DNA from: Massospora cicadina
Lineage: Eukaryota; Entomophthoromycota; Entomophthoromycetes; Entomophthorales; Entomophthoraceae
DNA: 64,000 nucleotides
Direction of reading: 5' to 3'
Assembly: GCA_022478985.1 (NCBI GenBank)
Contig: JAKSZP010007884.1
Coordinates: forward strand, 248,001-312,000
How positions within the stretch are numbered: the stretch's first letter is position 1; each line of letters starts with the position of its first letter. Position numbers and translations under genes: made by a program. Below, piece after piece: positions 34,310 through 46,434 of the stretch. The notes below the pieces were generated by a model, which made no database searches, was not told where the DNA came from, and saw nothing but the letters and a program-made list of their open reading frames with translations.

Positions 34310-35480
34310 GCTGATTCATCGATCAAGGGTGGCAGAATAAGTAGTAATCGAGGAAATTGACAAGCTATTAGTGCAAGGGATGCTTAAACCATTGAAGAGT
34401 CCATGGGCTTCACCCGTTCTGATTGTAAAAAAAGGACGGCACCAACAGTGTAGTAATTGACTACCTAAAGCTCAACAGCATCACTGAAAAGGACTCATAT
34501 CCCTTACCACAGATTGATGACACTTTAGATCAGCTAGGAGGAGCTCATTTCTTCTCAGCTATGGACCTGATCTCGGGCTATTAGAAAATTGAGTAGCCAC
34601 CAGTGGAGCAGGAGAAGTGCACGGTAATCACTTCTAAAGTTCTTTTCAACCAACCCGGATGCCACAAGGGTTGTGTAATGCCCCAGCTACATTTCAACGA
34701 GCAATGGATTCTATTCTGGGGGACCTAAAACTGTTGTATGTCATTGTATACCTTGATGACATTAATGTTTTCTCCTGAACCTTCTCTGAACACCTCAACA
34801 ATTTAGACGCTGTATTCTGCTGGCTCGCTGAGGCCAACATTAAAATTAAACCCTGGAAATGTCACTTCTTTAAGGACCAGCTGGAGTACCTGGGGTTTGT
34901 GGTTGATGCCACAGGGCTGAGACCTCAACCAGCCAAAGTGGAAGCTATTTGACAAATGACTCTACCCAACAGTAAGTGGGATATACAGGTCTTTTTGGGA
35001 ATGTTCAGATATTACTGGCGCTTCATCCCTAACTTCAGCTGTATTGGGGGCCCACTCATTGAGTTAAGAAAGGACACTATGTTTGAATGGGCGAAACGTC
35101 AGCAACACGCTTTTAATATAAATTTGAGCGGCGTTAACCAGTGCGCCAGTGTTACGCTATCCCAATTTTGAAAAAGAGTTCATTGTTCAGATGGATGCAT
35201 CCCTTTCCGCTGTAGGGGCAGTCCTATACCAAAAGGATGAGAAAGGAGAAGAGCACCCCTTAGTATACTGTAGTCACAGTTTGAACAGCCATGAACGCAA
35301 TTACACCTCAACCAAGAGGGAGTGCTTGGTGGTGATCTACGCCTATAAGCAATTTTAGGTGTATTTGAATGGGGTGAAATTCAAAGTTGTAACAGATAAT
35401 GCCTCGCTATGCTGGTCACAAAATTTGAAAGAACAAAGGGCGTCTATCCCGATGGGCTCTTAAATTGCAGGCATAAAATT
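34310..35480 (+). pseudogene. pol: gypsy-E RT and RNase H after LINE-B
   Basis: [22 protein letters not shown] near 34495-34560, RMPQGLCNAPATFQRAMD near 34660-34710, and YLDD at 34749-34760 intact. Connection: FLGMFRYYWRFIPNFS near 34990-35040. RNase H: FIVQMDASLSAVGAVLYQ, STKRECLVVIYAYKQF and KVVTDNASL (35178-35410). Several in-frame stops and a frame change near 35140. Confidence 0.85.
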
Positions 35481-35529
35481 TTAAAATTCTTCACTGACCT
35501 AAAGCAAAACACCAGAATGCCTATTGTTT

Positions 35530-36785
35530 ATTGTGATTACCTACAATTACAGTTACCGCAGATCTGAGTGATATCCTGTTTGATAAGATGCTTATTGGCA
35601 AGTACGAAAATGAACCACCCCCAGTCATCAAGGTATTGGACGGAATAAGGGCCAATACATTTCAGAAAAATGGGGAATTATATAAGCAGATAGGGGACAC
35701 TACCATGAATATCCCAAGACCTTCTTCCCGCCCAACTATTATTATGAGTGCATACCGAGCAGTTGGACATGGTGGAGTGTGTAAGACCATGGAATTATTG
35801 CGGCCTCAGTATTACTGGGAAAGCATGAACTTCAATATTCTTGATACTATCTCCTCCTGTCACCAATGCCAAGTGGAAAAACTTCTGCCAGAAGACTTCA
35901 TACCAGTTAGTGAAGCCACACTTTGCCTGGTACACCGTTTTGATTGATGTGGTGGGTCCATTGCCAACAGGGGCAAACTGGTGCAAATACATCCTGGTAG
36001 CAATCGACCACTTGACCAGGTGGGTTGAGGCGTGACCAATATGAGATTTGGAGCACTAACGGTGGCCAAGTTTGTTATGGAGTGTATAATTCAGTGACAC
36101 GGTTGTCCCCCATCCATCCTTACTGATAATGGGATGAATTTCACTTCACACATCCCAACTAAGCTAAATGAGCTGATGGCCATCCGTGGTGTTCTAACAA
36201 CTCCATATCACCCCAAGTCCAACGGAATGGTTGAAGAGCTAATGGGACCCTGGTGAACATACTCTGGAAGTTGGTCATGAACATTCCTCTGATTGGAGCA
36301 CCCTCTTTTCTACCGCAGTATTTTCCTACAACATTAGCTACCATTTGGCCATGAGGAAAAGCCCATTCCAATTGCTTTATGGACAGCTCCCTACTATGCC
36401 CTCTCTCCAATATGCCTGTGTAGAGGACACTGGCGGACTGGATCTGCAATGCTATTTTACCATTCTAAAAAAATATGCTGATCAAATTACAAACTGAAGC
36501 ATACTCGTTCAGCTTAGTCAAGAGAATAAAAAGCCAGGCTGCTGATCAGGTATGGCGGAGTGCCTAGCACAGTTCAAGGATGGAGACATAATCTTATTCC
36601 ATGATCAACATGGGTTTGGCTGAAAACACAAGCTGGCCAATATCTGGATCAGACCATTCAAAGTCATTGAGAAGACAGGCATAGATGCATATACTATCAA
36701 GGACCCCACTAGCAGTTAGATCATCAACCGAGTGCATGCAAAGTTCCTCTGGGCATATAAGCGATAGGAGCCTGATCATCCAGTT
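35530..36785 (+). pseudogene. pol: gypsy-E integrase, broken
   Basis: Zinc-binding part at 35750-35890: AVGHGGVCKTMELLRPQYYW and SCHQCQVEK. The first His is replaced by Tyr. The catalytic core has DVVGPLPTG (near 35945), LLTDNGMNF (near 36120) and HPKSNGMVE (near 36215), so the D-D-E residues remain but in different frames. C-terminal domain: FKDGDIILFHDQHGFG near 36570-36620, then LANIWIRPFKVIEKTG. It joins cDNA to target DNA in intact relatives. Confidence 0.82.
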
Positions 36786-36798
36786 AAGGAGGGGGTGA
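36786..36798 (+). promoter_or_regulatory. gypsy-E polypurine tract
   Basis: AAGGAGGGGGTGA directly precedes the 3' LTR. This is the expected place for plus-strand priming. Confidence 0.8.
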
Positions 36799-37293
36799 TG
36801 TTGCGATTCCAATATGACTGGATGATAAGCCCTAGGTTGTGAGTGCGGGACAAATGGATCCACCGAGATTGATATGAGTAATGGTAATTTGAGCGCTTCA
36901 AAATTAGGCAATATTGGATTGTTGGTAAATCGCCTCAAATTGGGCGTCATGAGATTAATGAATGAAGAATTGATGTAACCAATGAGATATGGCGAATTAA
37001 GTTACTAAGCTGTGTAAGTAGTATCATCCAAAATTGATACAATATAGCAGGATGAGATGATCAAGGGAGGTTAAGCTTTTATAGTTTGAAGTTAGCAGAA
37101 CAGCAGAAATCAGCTGCGATAAAATATTAATAAAGAAGAGTTGTGGGAGCAAGTACTAAATATTTATTTTATAAGTCTATTATTTTATTTTCAGGACAAC
37201 GATCCTCACATCGTTGATCCTAGCTGCTCAGTGGGCCAAACCCTGTGCCAAAACCTGTCAGTGTATCCCTCACATACTGCCGATTTCACAACA
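36799..37293 (+). repeat. gypsy-E 3' LTR
   Basis: 495 bp, starts TGTTGCGATTCC and ends TTTCACAACA, followed by the target duplication GTCTT. Differences from the 5' LTR are mostly transitions. Confidence 0.9.
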
Positions 37294-38205
37294 GTCTTCT
37301 TCCAAATTGATCAATCCCAGAATTGTTACTTATGTTTTCTGCACTTTATACAGAAAATTACAAACAAAAAATTAACCTTAAGATTCTGTAGGTAAGGTTT
37401 TATTTAAAATAAAAATGAAGTATATCTACTTCAGGGGAAAATCAAGATATAAAATAAAAGAAATATTGAGAAATGATAAGAAATTTGGGGTTTCAATATA
37501 AGGTTTTTAAGATTCTCTTGTCAGACGTCTTCTGACAACTGCTTTTGTATATGCATCCATTTGAGCTAATTCTTGTACTCACGAGCTTTTTCTTGCACTT
37601 TTTACCCCAGAACCTGGAAGTTCAGGGGCCTTTGTGCTAGTCCCCGCTTCTGGGTGTTGGCATAACATGCTCTCTTTTTTATTGGTTGATTACAAAATCT
37701 GGTAATTCTGGTTTTTACCATCTAGTACTAAAAAGTAATTCTGGTTTTTAATTCAGGTTTGAGCGTTGGCACTCTTAGAATGGTCCTTTCATCATAGCTT
37801 AGAGTGAATTTAACAATTGGATTGTTGCCCAATTTTTGGTAAAAGTTCACCTTTAAAACTTTGATGCTTGCGATGGTATAATTAAGTTCAATCATCCTTT
37901 TGTCACCAATAAAATGAAAATTATTTTGTAATTCTAAAGGTATATAAGGGGTCAATTTATAGGAACTTTTGGCAAGTGACGTTTTCTTCATCAAGAAACT
38001 CTTCTGACTCATAAAAGAGAAAAATTTTAGTGTGACGTCAACACATTTATCCTGAAAATTCCTTAGCTTGCCCATGTCTATAAAAAACCTTGATTGCTCC
38101 CAACCACGGTGGGCTGGTCGCCAGTACCTCCACCAGTTTTTGGGCTAAATTTACTCATTCCAATGGTCAAGGAAAGACTTGGTACACCAGCCGCGGCCTC
38201 ATACA
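37294..38205 (-). repeat. gypsy-F 3' LTR, main part
   Basis: Aligns with 61600-62460: GATTCTGTA, GGGCCTTTGTGCTAGTCCCC, TATTGGTTGATTACAA, GGTCGCCAGYACCTCCACC, GCGGCCTCATNCA at the end. A minus-strand open frame of 115 codons (37728-38075) lies inside the LTR. The matching stretch in the other LTR is also open in part (62116-62364). Confidence 0.8.
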
Positions 38206-38573
38206 TGAAGCTTCTCCTTCCATGATGAGACCTGAGTATTGATCTGAGGTTTTAGTCATGCACTCTGTTAAACACAAAATTTGTATCATCATATCAGATG
38301 GAAAATTCTGATCCTCTCTTAGTTAAGATGGTCAGCACCAGTACAAATGGCCTGAAGTTTCTTTGGATGTGTTCCCCAAAGGTGGTAAAACAAAACCTTG
38401 TCTCCAATGATAAACTTAAGTAGCTTGGTTCTCCTCTGGATCTCCCATTGACTTGGAGGGAGGCTCAATTCAATGTTGCTTGAAGCCTCTAACTATGTCA
38501 TTATCAGCCCTTCATCTAACTCCTGTTGGTAGCTCCTCAGGTGGTAGACTCTTTATTACTTATAGTATGATGG
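38206..38573 (-). pseudogene. pol: gypsy-F integrase C-terminal end
   Basis: On minus, YQQELDEGLIMT is followed by the terminal-domain motif FIIGDKVLFYHLWGTHPKKL near 38340-38410. Then the frame ends and a purine-rich stretch (ATGGAAGGAGAAG on minus) leads into the LTR at 38205. The upstream integrase is at 47568, on the other side of element D. Confidence 0.65.
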
Positions 38574-39708
38574 TGTAAAAATTTATGGGTTTGGTTATTA
38601 TTGGCAAAAATCCTATTAACTTATTGCTTGCACAGGCTTGGTTCTTGTGCAATTTGTCCACGTTGTATTGTAGTTGATATAGTCAGTTGATAATAGTATG
38701 ACAACTATTATCCGTAGTTGAATGTAATTATTAGATATTGGCCCAACGCTCAGCCAGTATTTCCGCACAAAATACTTGTGATGTCTCAAAATAGGGATTC
38801 GTTCCTTCATGCCATCTAACCTGATCTTCTCTGAGATTTCCTGGTGACATTTTCTCCAGTTGGTACACAGTCATCAGCAATCCCAAATTTGTTTCTGCTT
38901 CTTCTTTGGATCCCCGCTCAGATCCTTACTCTTTTCCTTAAAGAGTCTCCCAATTATCGCACACAGCAATAAAATTTCTGATAAAGAATAGAGAAAATGG
39001 ATGCTGGAGTTTGCTAAACTGGTATATCTACTATATAATGTATATGCTGTAAAAATGTGAGCTGTTCTATCATAAGTAGATTCTAGGGAATTTATAGTGG
39101 GGATTTGGCCATCTAACCCTTGGTTGACACCTCTTAAATGAAACGACAGCTGTTGCTGTTGAATCACCCATCCTCATCTTAGCAGCGATGATTTTCCCCA
39201 TCCTGGCTAGGATTCCGTTGTTGGACATCCTCAAGACCTAAAACATAAAGAGTTGGAAAACGTGTCCCTAACGTTTTCCTCTCAATCTGAGCGAATAACC
39301 ATATTTGGCAAGTGACCTGCTTAGGTAATGGGACTTGTTACCCATTAAGGCAGGTCACAAACCAACTGATCAATTCACTAGTTGTAGGTGGCATAACTCG
39401 CCTTGCAACTTACTATTTACATTCCCAATTAGTCGGTGTTAAAACCCAACCAATCCTAATCAGTACACCTGATAGTTAATCACTATCAGATGCCCCTATT
39501 TCTTTGGCAACTCTGCCTGACAAGATCTTAAGCATTTGTCTGGATTAATCCCCGATGGATTTGACCAGGAGAATATCCTAAAATCCCCCAAACATAGTTA
39601 CTCCAAAATCAGAGGTCGACCAATTTCCAATTCACCTCATATTAGGGAATTATCCCTAGCGATTCATGGTAATATAGCCGGTTGGGAATATGGGCAAAAA
39701 TACCAACA
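38574..39708 (-). repeat. gypsy-D 3' LTR
   Basis: 1135 bp. It shares nearly every landmark with 46435-47567, such as CACTTTTTATTGG-free AT-rich U3, GGAAAACGTGTCCCTAACG and CAAGTGACCTGCTTAGGTAA. CATCCCCCTCTTGCC (39709 on) is the polypurine tract read on minus. Confidence 0.9.
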
Positions 39709-41230
39709 CATCCCCCTCTTGCCTAGATTTCAAGTGAAAAAAGGACCAGGGTAGGAGAACACCACTTTGGACACTCAGTCAAATACTTAATTTGCTCAAG
39801 TGGAGTACAATCATCAAGACTCAACGCTGCTTGGGATGACCTTTGGCATTCAGCTCTCTTCCTCTTCCTCCTCACTACCGCCTACTCAGAGCACAGTCCC
39901 CACGATTCACTGTTGTGCCTGGCTGATTGATTTACTTGTGACAATACTAGTCCTGGGATCCAGTTTCCCCCATCAGGGCATATGACCCACTGTCATATTC
40001 AGGATTATTGGTCTGGCGTCCTTGATTTTCTGATTTTCTCCTTGTCCTAGACAGGAGACTCTAATGTCTATGTTCATTTTTTAGACCAATTAAGAATGTT
40101 TATTTATGTTCGCCATTGTTATTTTTCACTCATAACCTCTTGGCTCATATCATTCTTAGTTCTTCTCTGGAGAGCTTATCCCATTAATTTTGAGATTATT
40201 TTCTCTGAAATTGGAGCTTAATTGTTTGTGGAGTGCATAATGTCGACTTCCATATAAGTCTGACATCCCCCTCTCATCCAGCTCATATGTCAAATACCAA
40301 GTCATGGTACCAACAGCTACTCAACAGTTTGTCTGATCAAGATCTCTGGTTCTTCTAACAGATGAGTTGGGATGCATAAAAGAATTTCTTCTATGGTCCT
40401 TCCAGGACTCATACGTCTAGTCTGGCACCAGTGGCTAGTCCTTCCATGGAATTACTGGAAATGGTAACCAACCCTATGGAAACCAGGCTAGAGATCACTT
40501 TGAATGACTTGCGGCTGATTCTCCCTCTGTCATTGACTACAGAGTTTGATTTCAAAACTCTCCTGGATTTGGCTCCTTTCACAGATGCTCCAAACATCAT
40601 CATGGATGCTCCTGAAATAATGCCCTTCACTCTTAATTGGTCCTTTCTTGCCAAGGCAGACTTGCTTCCTGAGTTCCTTTTCTGACTCGGACAATATTAC
40701 AAACCAGCTGTCTTGGCCACCAAGTTCACCATTGGCAGCAGCATTCATTTATAACTCCCCTATGTAGAATTGAGGGCCCAAGTCACCGAGCCTTTATCCC
40801 TCCAATCTCACATCAATTTTGATGGGTTTTTCATTCCTACTGCTATCCATCCTCCCTCCCCCAAGAGGCGACATAGGTGGAATCATCCCTCATATTGAGG
40901 ATAATCAATAAAAAATAAAAAATATAAAATATATTGGTTTTTTAATGCGGTTTTTTATAATCTTTTTTCCAATATCTTTATCATTCTTTTATTTTTTTCT
41001 TCTTTTTCCCATAGGACTTTACCTTGTTTCAGTTCAACGGTCCATCTTTTACATTTTTCCCCCAAACTGAATCCTAGGTATTCTTAGACCTACCAGTTTT
41101 CTATGGTTCAGAGGTCCTTTTTTGGACTTAACCATCTATATTGGTTCAGAGGCCCTTTTTTTGACTTGACCTAATCATCAGGACATAACCAACTTAATGG
41201 TTCATTGGTCCTTTGGTAACTATTTTTTTG
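39709..41230 (+). other. Extra region in gypsy-D between integrase and 3' LTR
   Basis: About 1.5 kb that elements E and G do not have. Its largest open frame is on the plus strand, antisense to the element (40431-40682, 84 codons, rich in Leu/Pro/Asp/Glu: LRLILPLSLTTEF). After a stop, similar text runs on to about 40890 (PSPKRRHRWNHPSY). I recognise no family. It may be a captured or antisense gene, or non-coding U3-adjacent sequence. Confidence 0.4.
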
Positions 41231-42250
41231 TTTTTTTATCAATCCATCGTTTCAAATACTTAGCATGGACTCAATTTACCACCCTTCCATCCAAGAGGTT
41301 CTGATGGAGTGGGCATCTGTCGCCATCTGGGCAATAATCTCAAATGGACCCAACCACAATGCATCCAGCTTGTTTCTTCTCCCAAAACCATGCATATCAC
41401 AATAGGCAATTCTTTCGCCTATTTGATATTCTGATAAGGCCAGTCAGTTCTTATCGTCCATCAATTTTTCTTGTATCCTTTTCTTTAAAGTCATATTGAA
41501 TGCTTGTGATTGCATCTCAATTAGGAAATTCATCAATCACTTCAAGTAGTTCAGCACTCATCACCAATGTTGGTTTCACCGCCAAATATAAAAATCAGCG
41601 GCAACACAGCCTTCCTCCCATATAGCAATTCAAATGGCATTATTCCCATCACCATATGATGACTGATATATAGGCAAACGTCACCAAACTCAAGTACGTT
41701 CTTCACACAGAAGTTCTTCCTGCGACCAGCTTCCTCTGCATCGTGGCCAGCGTTCCATTCACTCATTCTACCAGTCCATTCGTCTCCAGCCAGTAGGGTA
41801 CAGACATGACTTCTCTGATCCCCATTATCACATTCAACCGTGAGATCACATGAGACATGAAGTTTATCCCATTGTTGTTAAGCAGGACCTGCGGGCATCC
41901 ATGTTGATATACTACTTGATCCAGGATGAATTCTACAGTGCTGTTAGCGTCTACTTTTTCCAGGGCATTCATCTCAACCCATCTCATCAGATGGTTGATA
42001 GCAACTATTATGTACTTGACTCCCCCTGTGCTCACTGTCAGCGGTCCTGTCACATCAATGGACACTGTATGCCAGGCAAATCCAGGGCGGACCAGTCAGT
42101 ATTTAGTTGTATTACTATGTGGCTTGAGCAGCAGGCACTCCATGCAACAAGCTAGATAGGCAGCGATTTTGTAGTTGATTGACTCCCAGTAGTAGTACTG
42201 GAAAAATGGTCAGTTGTTTTTCTCAGGCCTCGACGCCTGACAACCTTATG
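41231..42250 (-). pseudogene. pol: gypsy-D integrase
   Basis: On minus, the zinc-binding part survives as YYYWESINYKIAAYLACC. The core (41763-42065, open) has SIDVTGPL, FILDQVVYQHGCPQ and ETNGLVE. The central catalytic motif reads LLNNNGINF, so its Asp is Asn. FELLYGRKAVLPL follows (41551-41766). The C-terminal domain is YQIGERIAYCDMHGFGRRNK and LWLGPFEIIAQM near 41330-41430. A missing catalytic Asp and several breaks make it inactive. Confidence 0.85.
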
Positions 42251-42589
42251 AGTGGCTTGAGCAATAGCTGCTCTTTCCAATGTTTTTGATAATATATAAG
42301 TGCTTCTCATTAATCATCTCAAACACTTTTCAATCCATAATCTCAGTGTTTTCCATCGCTTTTCAAAGCACACCTTTGATTTCTTGGGGCTTGTTCCCAA
42401 TTTTTCCATTGACCATTCTCTGGAATAACTCATCCGCCTGCTGGTATACCATCTGGACCATTGGTAATCACGATAAGCCATCCACATTCTGGTGAGAAGC
42501 CCCTGCTCTGTGGACAATCTTGTAATTGTAAACCTGTAGCTTAAGTGCCCAACAGGCCAGTTGTCATTCTGGTTCTCTCAATTATGGAG

Positions 42590-43990
42590 CTAAAGAAATG
42601 AGGAGTGGTCCATCACCACTTTGAAATGCATTCCATGGATGTACACCCAAAACTGCTTACAGGTGTAAATGACCGCAAGGCATTCCCGCTCAGTTACAGT
42701 GTTGTTCCTCTCAGTGGCTGAGAGTTTCTGGCTCACATACGCCACCAGATGTTCGTCCCCAAGTTCATCTACTTGACTTAATACAGCGCCAATTGCCATT
42801 AACAAAGCATCGTTTGTACAATAAATTCTCAATTGAAATTCGGATATTTAAATTATAAGAATCTATTAGGTACTGGCGTAATTCATCAAAGGATTTCTGA
42901 GATTCTTCTTTCCACAAGAATCCTTTCTTCAGATCATTAAATAGATGGAATAAGGGCTTGGCAAGTTGGGAAAAGTCCCAAATAAATCTTCTGTAGTATC
43001 TAACCATTCCAAGGAACACTTGAATATATTGGACAAACTTTGGCACAGCCATCTGTTTTATGGCTTCAAACTTATGGGCTTGTGGCTGCAATCCACTAGA
43101 GTTGATCATAAATCTCATATATTCCAACTCTTTCTTGATAAAGTGAAAATTCCTTGGCTTAATCTTTAGGTTGGACGCGGACAGTCTCTTGAATACTCAT
43201 TCCAAGTGGTGTAAATGGTCAGTAAATATCCTACTGAACAAATTGATATCATCCAAGTATACTAGGATGCATGACAACTTCAAGTAACTCTTTATAGCGT
43301 CCATGGCCCTCTGGAACGTTGCAGGCTCATTGCATAGACCCTGGGGCATCCTCGTCGGTTGGTATAGCCCCTGCACAGTAATAATCACGCATTTTTCTTA
43401 GTCTTATCTTGGCAAATCGATTTGCCAATATCCCAATATCAGATACATCATGGAGAAATACTTTACTTCTCCCAATCGATTTAGCACATCGTTGATTCTT
43501 GGTAGGGGATACAAATACTTCTTCATAATCTTATTCAGCTTCTGGTAATTGATCACTACCCAATTAGAGTCATCCTTTTTCTTTACAATAAGAATTGGAC
43601 TCACCCAAGGGCTTGATGACAGAACTAGAAGACCATACTTCACTAGTTTGCTGATTTCTTCTTCCACTACCGCTTTGGTGGCTTTTAATCGTCAGATTGG
43701 TCTCATCCTGATTGGCAAATTTTCCCCAGTATCGACCTTGTGGATCAAATTTCTCAAATATCCCAATTTGTGGTCATCCTGGGCAAATACTTCCCAATAC
43801 TTTTCAAACAATTTGAGCACCAACCTCTTGCTGTCCTTCCGTCAGATCAGCAAGTTGCTCTCTATAAACCAATAAGTTGATACTCTCAGTTACCCAAGCT
43901 GGTAATCCCATCTCATTGAGGGTCCCAAAATTGTGGAATTTCCTCAGTTCGGCCATTGGGATTAGATTAACAAATTTGATAATCTGATTA
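42590..43990 (-). pseudogene. pol: gypsy-D reverse transcriptase and RNase H
   Basis: Long open blocks on minus: LVKYGLLVLSSSPWVSPILI and DDSNWVVINYQKLN (43404-43667); RMPQGLCNEPATFQRAMD and YLDD at 43248-43259 (43197-43388); FLGMVRYYRRFIWDFSQLAK (42765-43127). RNase H (42590-42832) has TNDALLMAIGAVLSQ, TERECLAVIYTCKQF and VVMDHSSF. RNase H starts Thr-Asn rather than Thr-Asp. Frameshifts join the blocks. Confidence 0.88.
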
Positions 43991-43999
43991 TTCCTGATC

Positions 44000-44770
44000 T
44001 TCATCAGTTTTTCACTTAAATTCGCCAAGAGAACTCAAATTTCTTCATGGCCCAGCATTATTATTCCAGGAGCCACCCAAGGCTCTACTCTGGACTTCTT
44101 CCAGGGGCTTCTGACCTCCTCATACAGCAGCTCAGGTATCTCCAATATCAATCCTGTGTCAACTATCATCTGGGATCCTGGCAGTATGGTTTTCTTATTC
44201 TTGATCCTCATTGGAATTTCCCAGTTTTCTATGATTTCCGTCGGCATTTCTCGTCACTTATGACCAACTAATTGGTACCAAATCAGGACAATGCTGTCAT
44301 TATATATCAAGTTGATGAAGTTTTTTCTCCTAATCGGTGGAGCTTCTCCATCCTTCTGATAGACCAATGGTAACGTCTGACCCAAGATGGTCAACGTATT
44401 ATCCTCAAAGTTACATATAATTCCATACTTAAACAGAGATTTCTATCCCAATCAGAAAGTCATAGTTTTGGTTGGCCAAAACTATTGCTGGAGCATATAA
44501 CACCAAGGATCTGAATCACAGTGGCAAAGTGCTATATGCTCCACATGAGATGGTGGTATTCGGCCCAGCTGTCCCATACTCCTTCTTGTGTTCCAAGTCA
44601 GGAGAGATCTTCATCCTTTTTACCAGCTTGGTCGAGACAATGATGATGGGCGCTCCACTGTCAACTATCGCCCTCATCTGTACTTGATTCACTTGTATAT
44701 CTATATACATACACTTTGAGTATTGTAAGATAGTGTTTACTGAGTGTATAGCAGCATTATTAGCCAAATT
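44000..44770 (-). pseudogene. pol: gypsy-D protease and linker
   Basis: The minus-strand open frame 44516-44767 carries YIDIQVNQVQMRAIVDSGAP, with the active site D-S-G intact (44654-44662), then STKLVKRMKISPDLEHKKEY and CGAYSTLPL. The linker with LILEIPELLYEEVRSPWKKS (44035-44247) leads to RT. This is the retropepsin family. The GAYS..LPL box is shared by C, E and F. Confidence 0.82.
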
Positions 44771-46416
44771 GAGAGTGTGGATGATTTGTGCTGATCAATC
44801 AGGAAATGATTCCTTTATCATGTTGAGGGGGATCAACAGGTTTGCCTCATCTAATCAGAATTTGGAAAATTCTTCAGGATTATCCGCAGCTCAAATTTGT
44901 CCACTAGTTGTCAGGCGTATGACCGGGCAACTTCCTTGAACATCTTGAGGTTTTTTCCCTTCGCCCCAGATCTTGTCACTGCAATTATGTCCAAATTGAC
45001 CACTTGATACATTTGATCCTGTACTCTTCATCCACAAACAGATCACTGATGTCAATTTCCTCATCTATGATATTGGGAGGAACAGGCTTCTCCGCAGCTC
45101 ATGACTATTCCTCATCTAGGCCATGGGCCCTTTTCCCAACTCCTTTGCAGCAGCAGACTCTTTCACTTGGACCACATTGATTTGATCCTTTGGCTTCTTG
45201 CAATCTACAGCGAAATGTCCCTTCCCTCCGCATTGGTAACAGACCTTCTCTTTCTTATTAATATGTCTGAACTCTTCAGGCTTATTCCCCAGAACGGTTC
45301 AGTTGTTTGTCTCTTTAGCACCTTCATTCCCCTTTGTGGGATTCGAATTGCATATTGGGTTGGATTTGAAATTTCTGTTTGGGGCATCAAAAGTTGCTCC
45401 CAAGATTTTCAAATTATCTACCATTTGAGAGGTAGTAATTTCCATCACGAACATGGAAGACATCACTTGATGAAAATTGCAATAGGTCCAAAGGGCCACT
45501 TGTATTGCAATTCTGGCATTGAAGTCATCCAGTACCTTTGCTCCAACCAGGATTTGTGACTCCTGGTAGAACTGATCCGCGAGCTTTCTACAGATTCATC
45601 TTTATGGAACTGAATGCCCATAAACTCCTGTTTGCATTTGACATACGCTCCAGGCTCCTAAATTCCTTCATTATGGCCGCTTTGGCCTCCGCGTATGACC
45701 AGCTGTCCCCCTCAAAGTGGGGCAAAACTAAATTTTTGACAGTTGGTGTCTAGGTAATTCATGACTGTCAATGCCTTTTGACAATCACTGTAGCCATACA
45801 TAGTCATATTGAACATTCAGAAAAATGCTGGGGTGTTATCCCTATGGAAAGACAGCAATTTTGATGTTGCCGTTGAATTCCTCTGAGGTATCTCTAGCTG
45901 ATTCTCTAGGTTTGGCCACTTGGCTCACTTGGGGAGTGACTTTAGGCGGCATTGACAAATTTGCAGCAAAAGTGGGCGGCATGTTTATTGTGGTATTCAA
46001 CTTCTAAATTATCATACGAGAACTTCTTTCTTCAGCATCAGTTGCCACATATGGCTCACAATTGCATTAGTGAGTTTTTAGCTCCTTGACCTGTTTGATC
46101 AGTCACTCAATGTCAGCACTGAAATTACTCAAACAAATGAAATCTGCTTCATGCTCCGTTTACAGATACAAGACCTCTTAATTTGAGTCCCCTTCTTTAT
46201 TATTTAATGGAGAAACTTTTTAAAGTAATTCATTCCTGAAACTCATGACATTATTGATCCCTTCCTTCATTTTGGCAACTCTTTCTTCCAAGGCTGGTAA
46301 TTCCCGATGATTCGCTGAGTTTAAGCATTCTTATTAATGGTAGCTAACTCTGTTCATAGTTTTCTTAACTCATCTTTATATGATATCCTACTAAGTTCTT
46401 CTACTCAACTACATCC
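44771..46416 (-). pseudogene. gag: gypsy-D gag, broken
   Basis: A complete CCHC knuckle, CYQCGGKGHFAVDC (C-x2-C-x4-H-x4-C), lies near 45190-45235 on minus. Upstream, capsid-like text resembling Retrotrans_gag (SYAEAKAAIMKEFRSLERM near 45640-45700, HYLDTNCQKF near 45740) is broken by several shifts. The start codon region near 46.3 kb is not clear. Confidence 0.7.
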
Positions 46417-46433
46417 CTGTATTGAGCACCACT
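46417..46433 (-). promoter_or_regulatory. gypsy-D primer-binding site
   Basis: On minus, AGTGGTGCTCAATACAGGG lies two or three bases after the 5' LTR end. It is one base from TGGTGCTCACTACAGGG of element G. Confidence 0.75.
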
Positions 46434-46434
46434 T

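Larger units (their letters stand above)
26139..37293 (+). mobile_element. gypsy-E, Ty3/gypsy-type LTR retrotransposon (holds LINE-B)
   Basis: Plus-strand element with LTRs at 26139-26632 and 36799-37293 and the exact 5-bp target duplication GTCTT (26134-26138 and 37294-37298) inside the gypsy-F LTR. The order is PBS, gag, protease, RT, RNase H, integrase, polypurine tract. LINE-B interrupts RT. Without LINE-B it is about 5.87 kb. RT YLDD and the protease DTG are intact, but stops and shifts break every domain. Confidence 0.9.
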
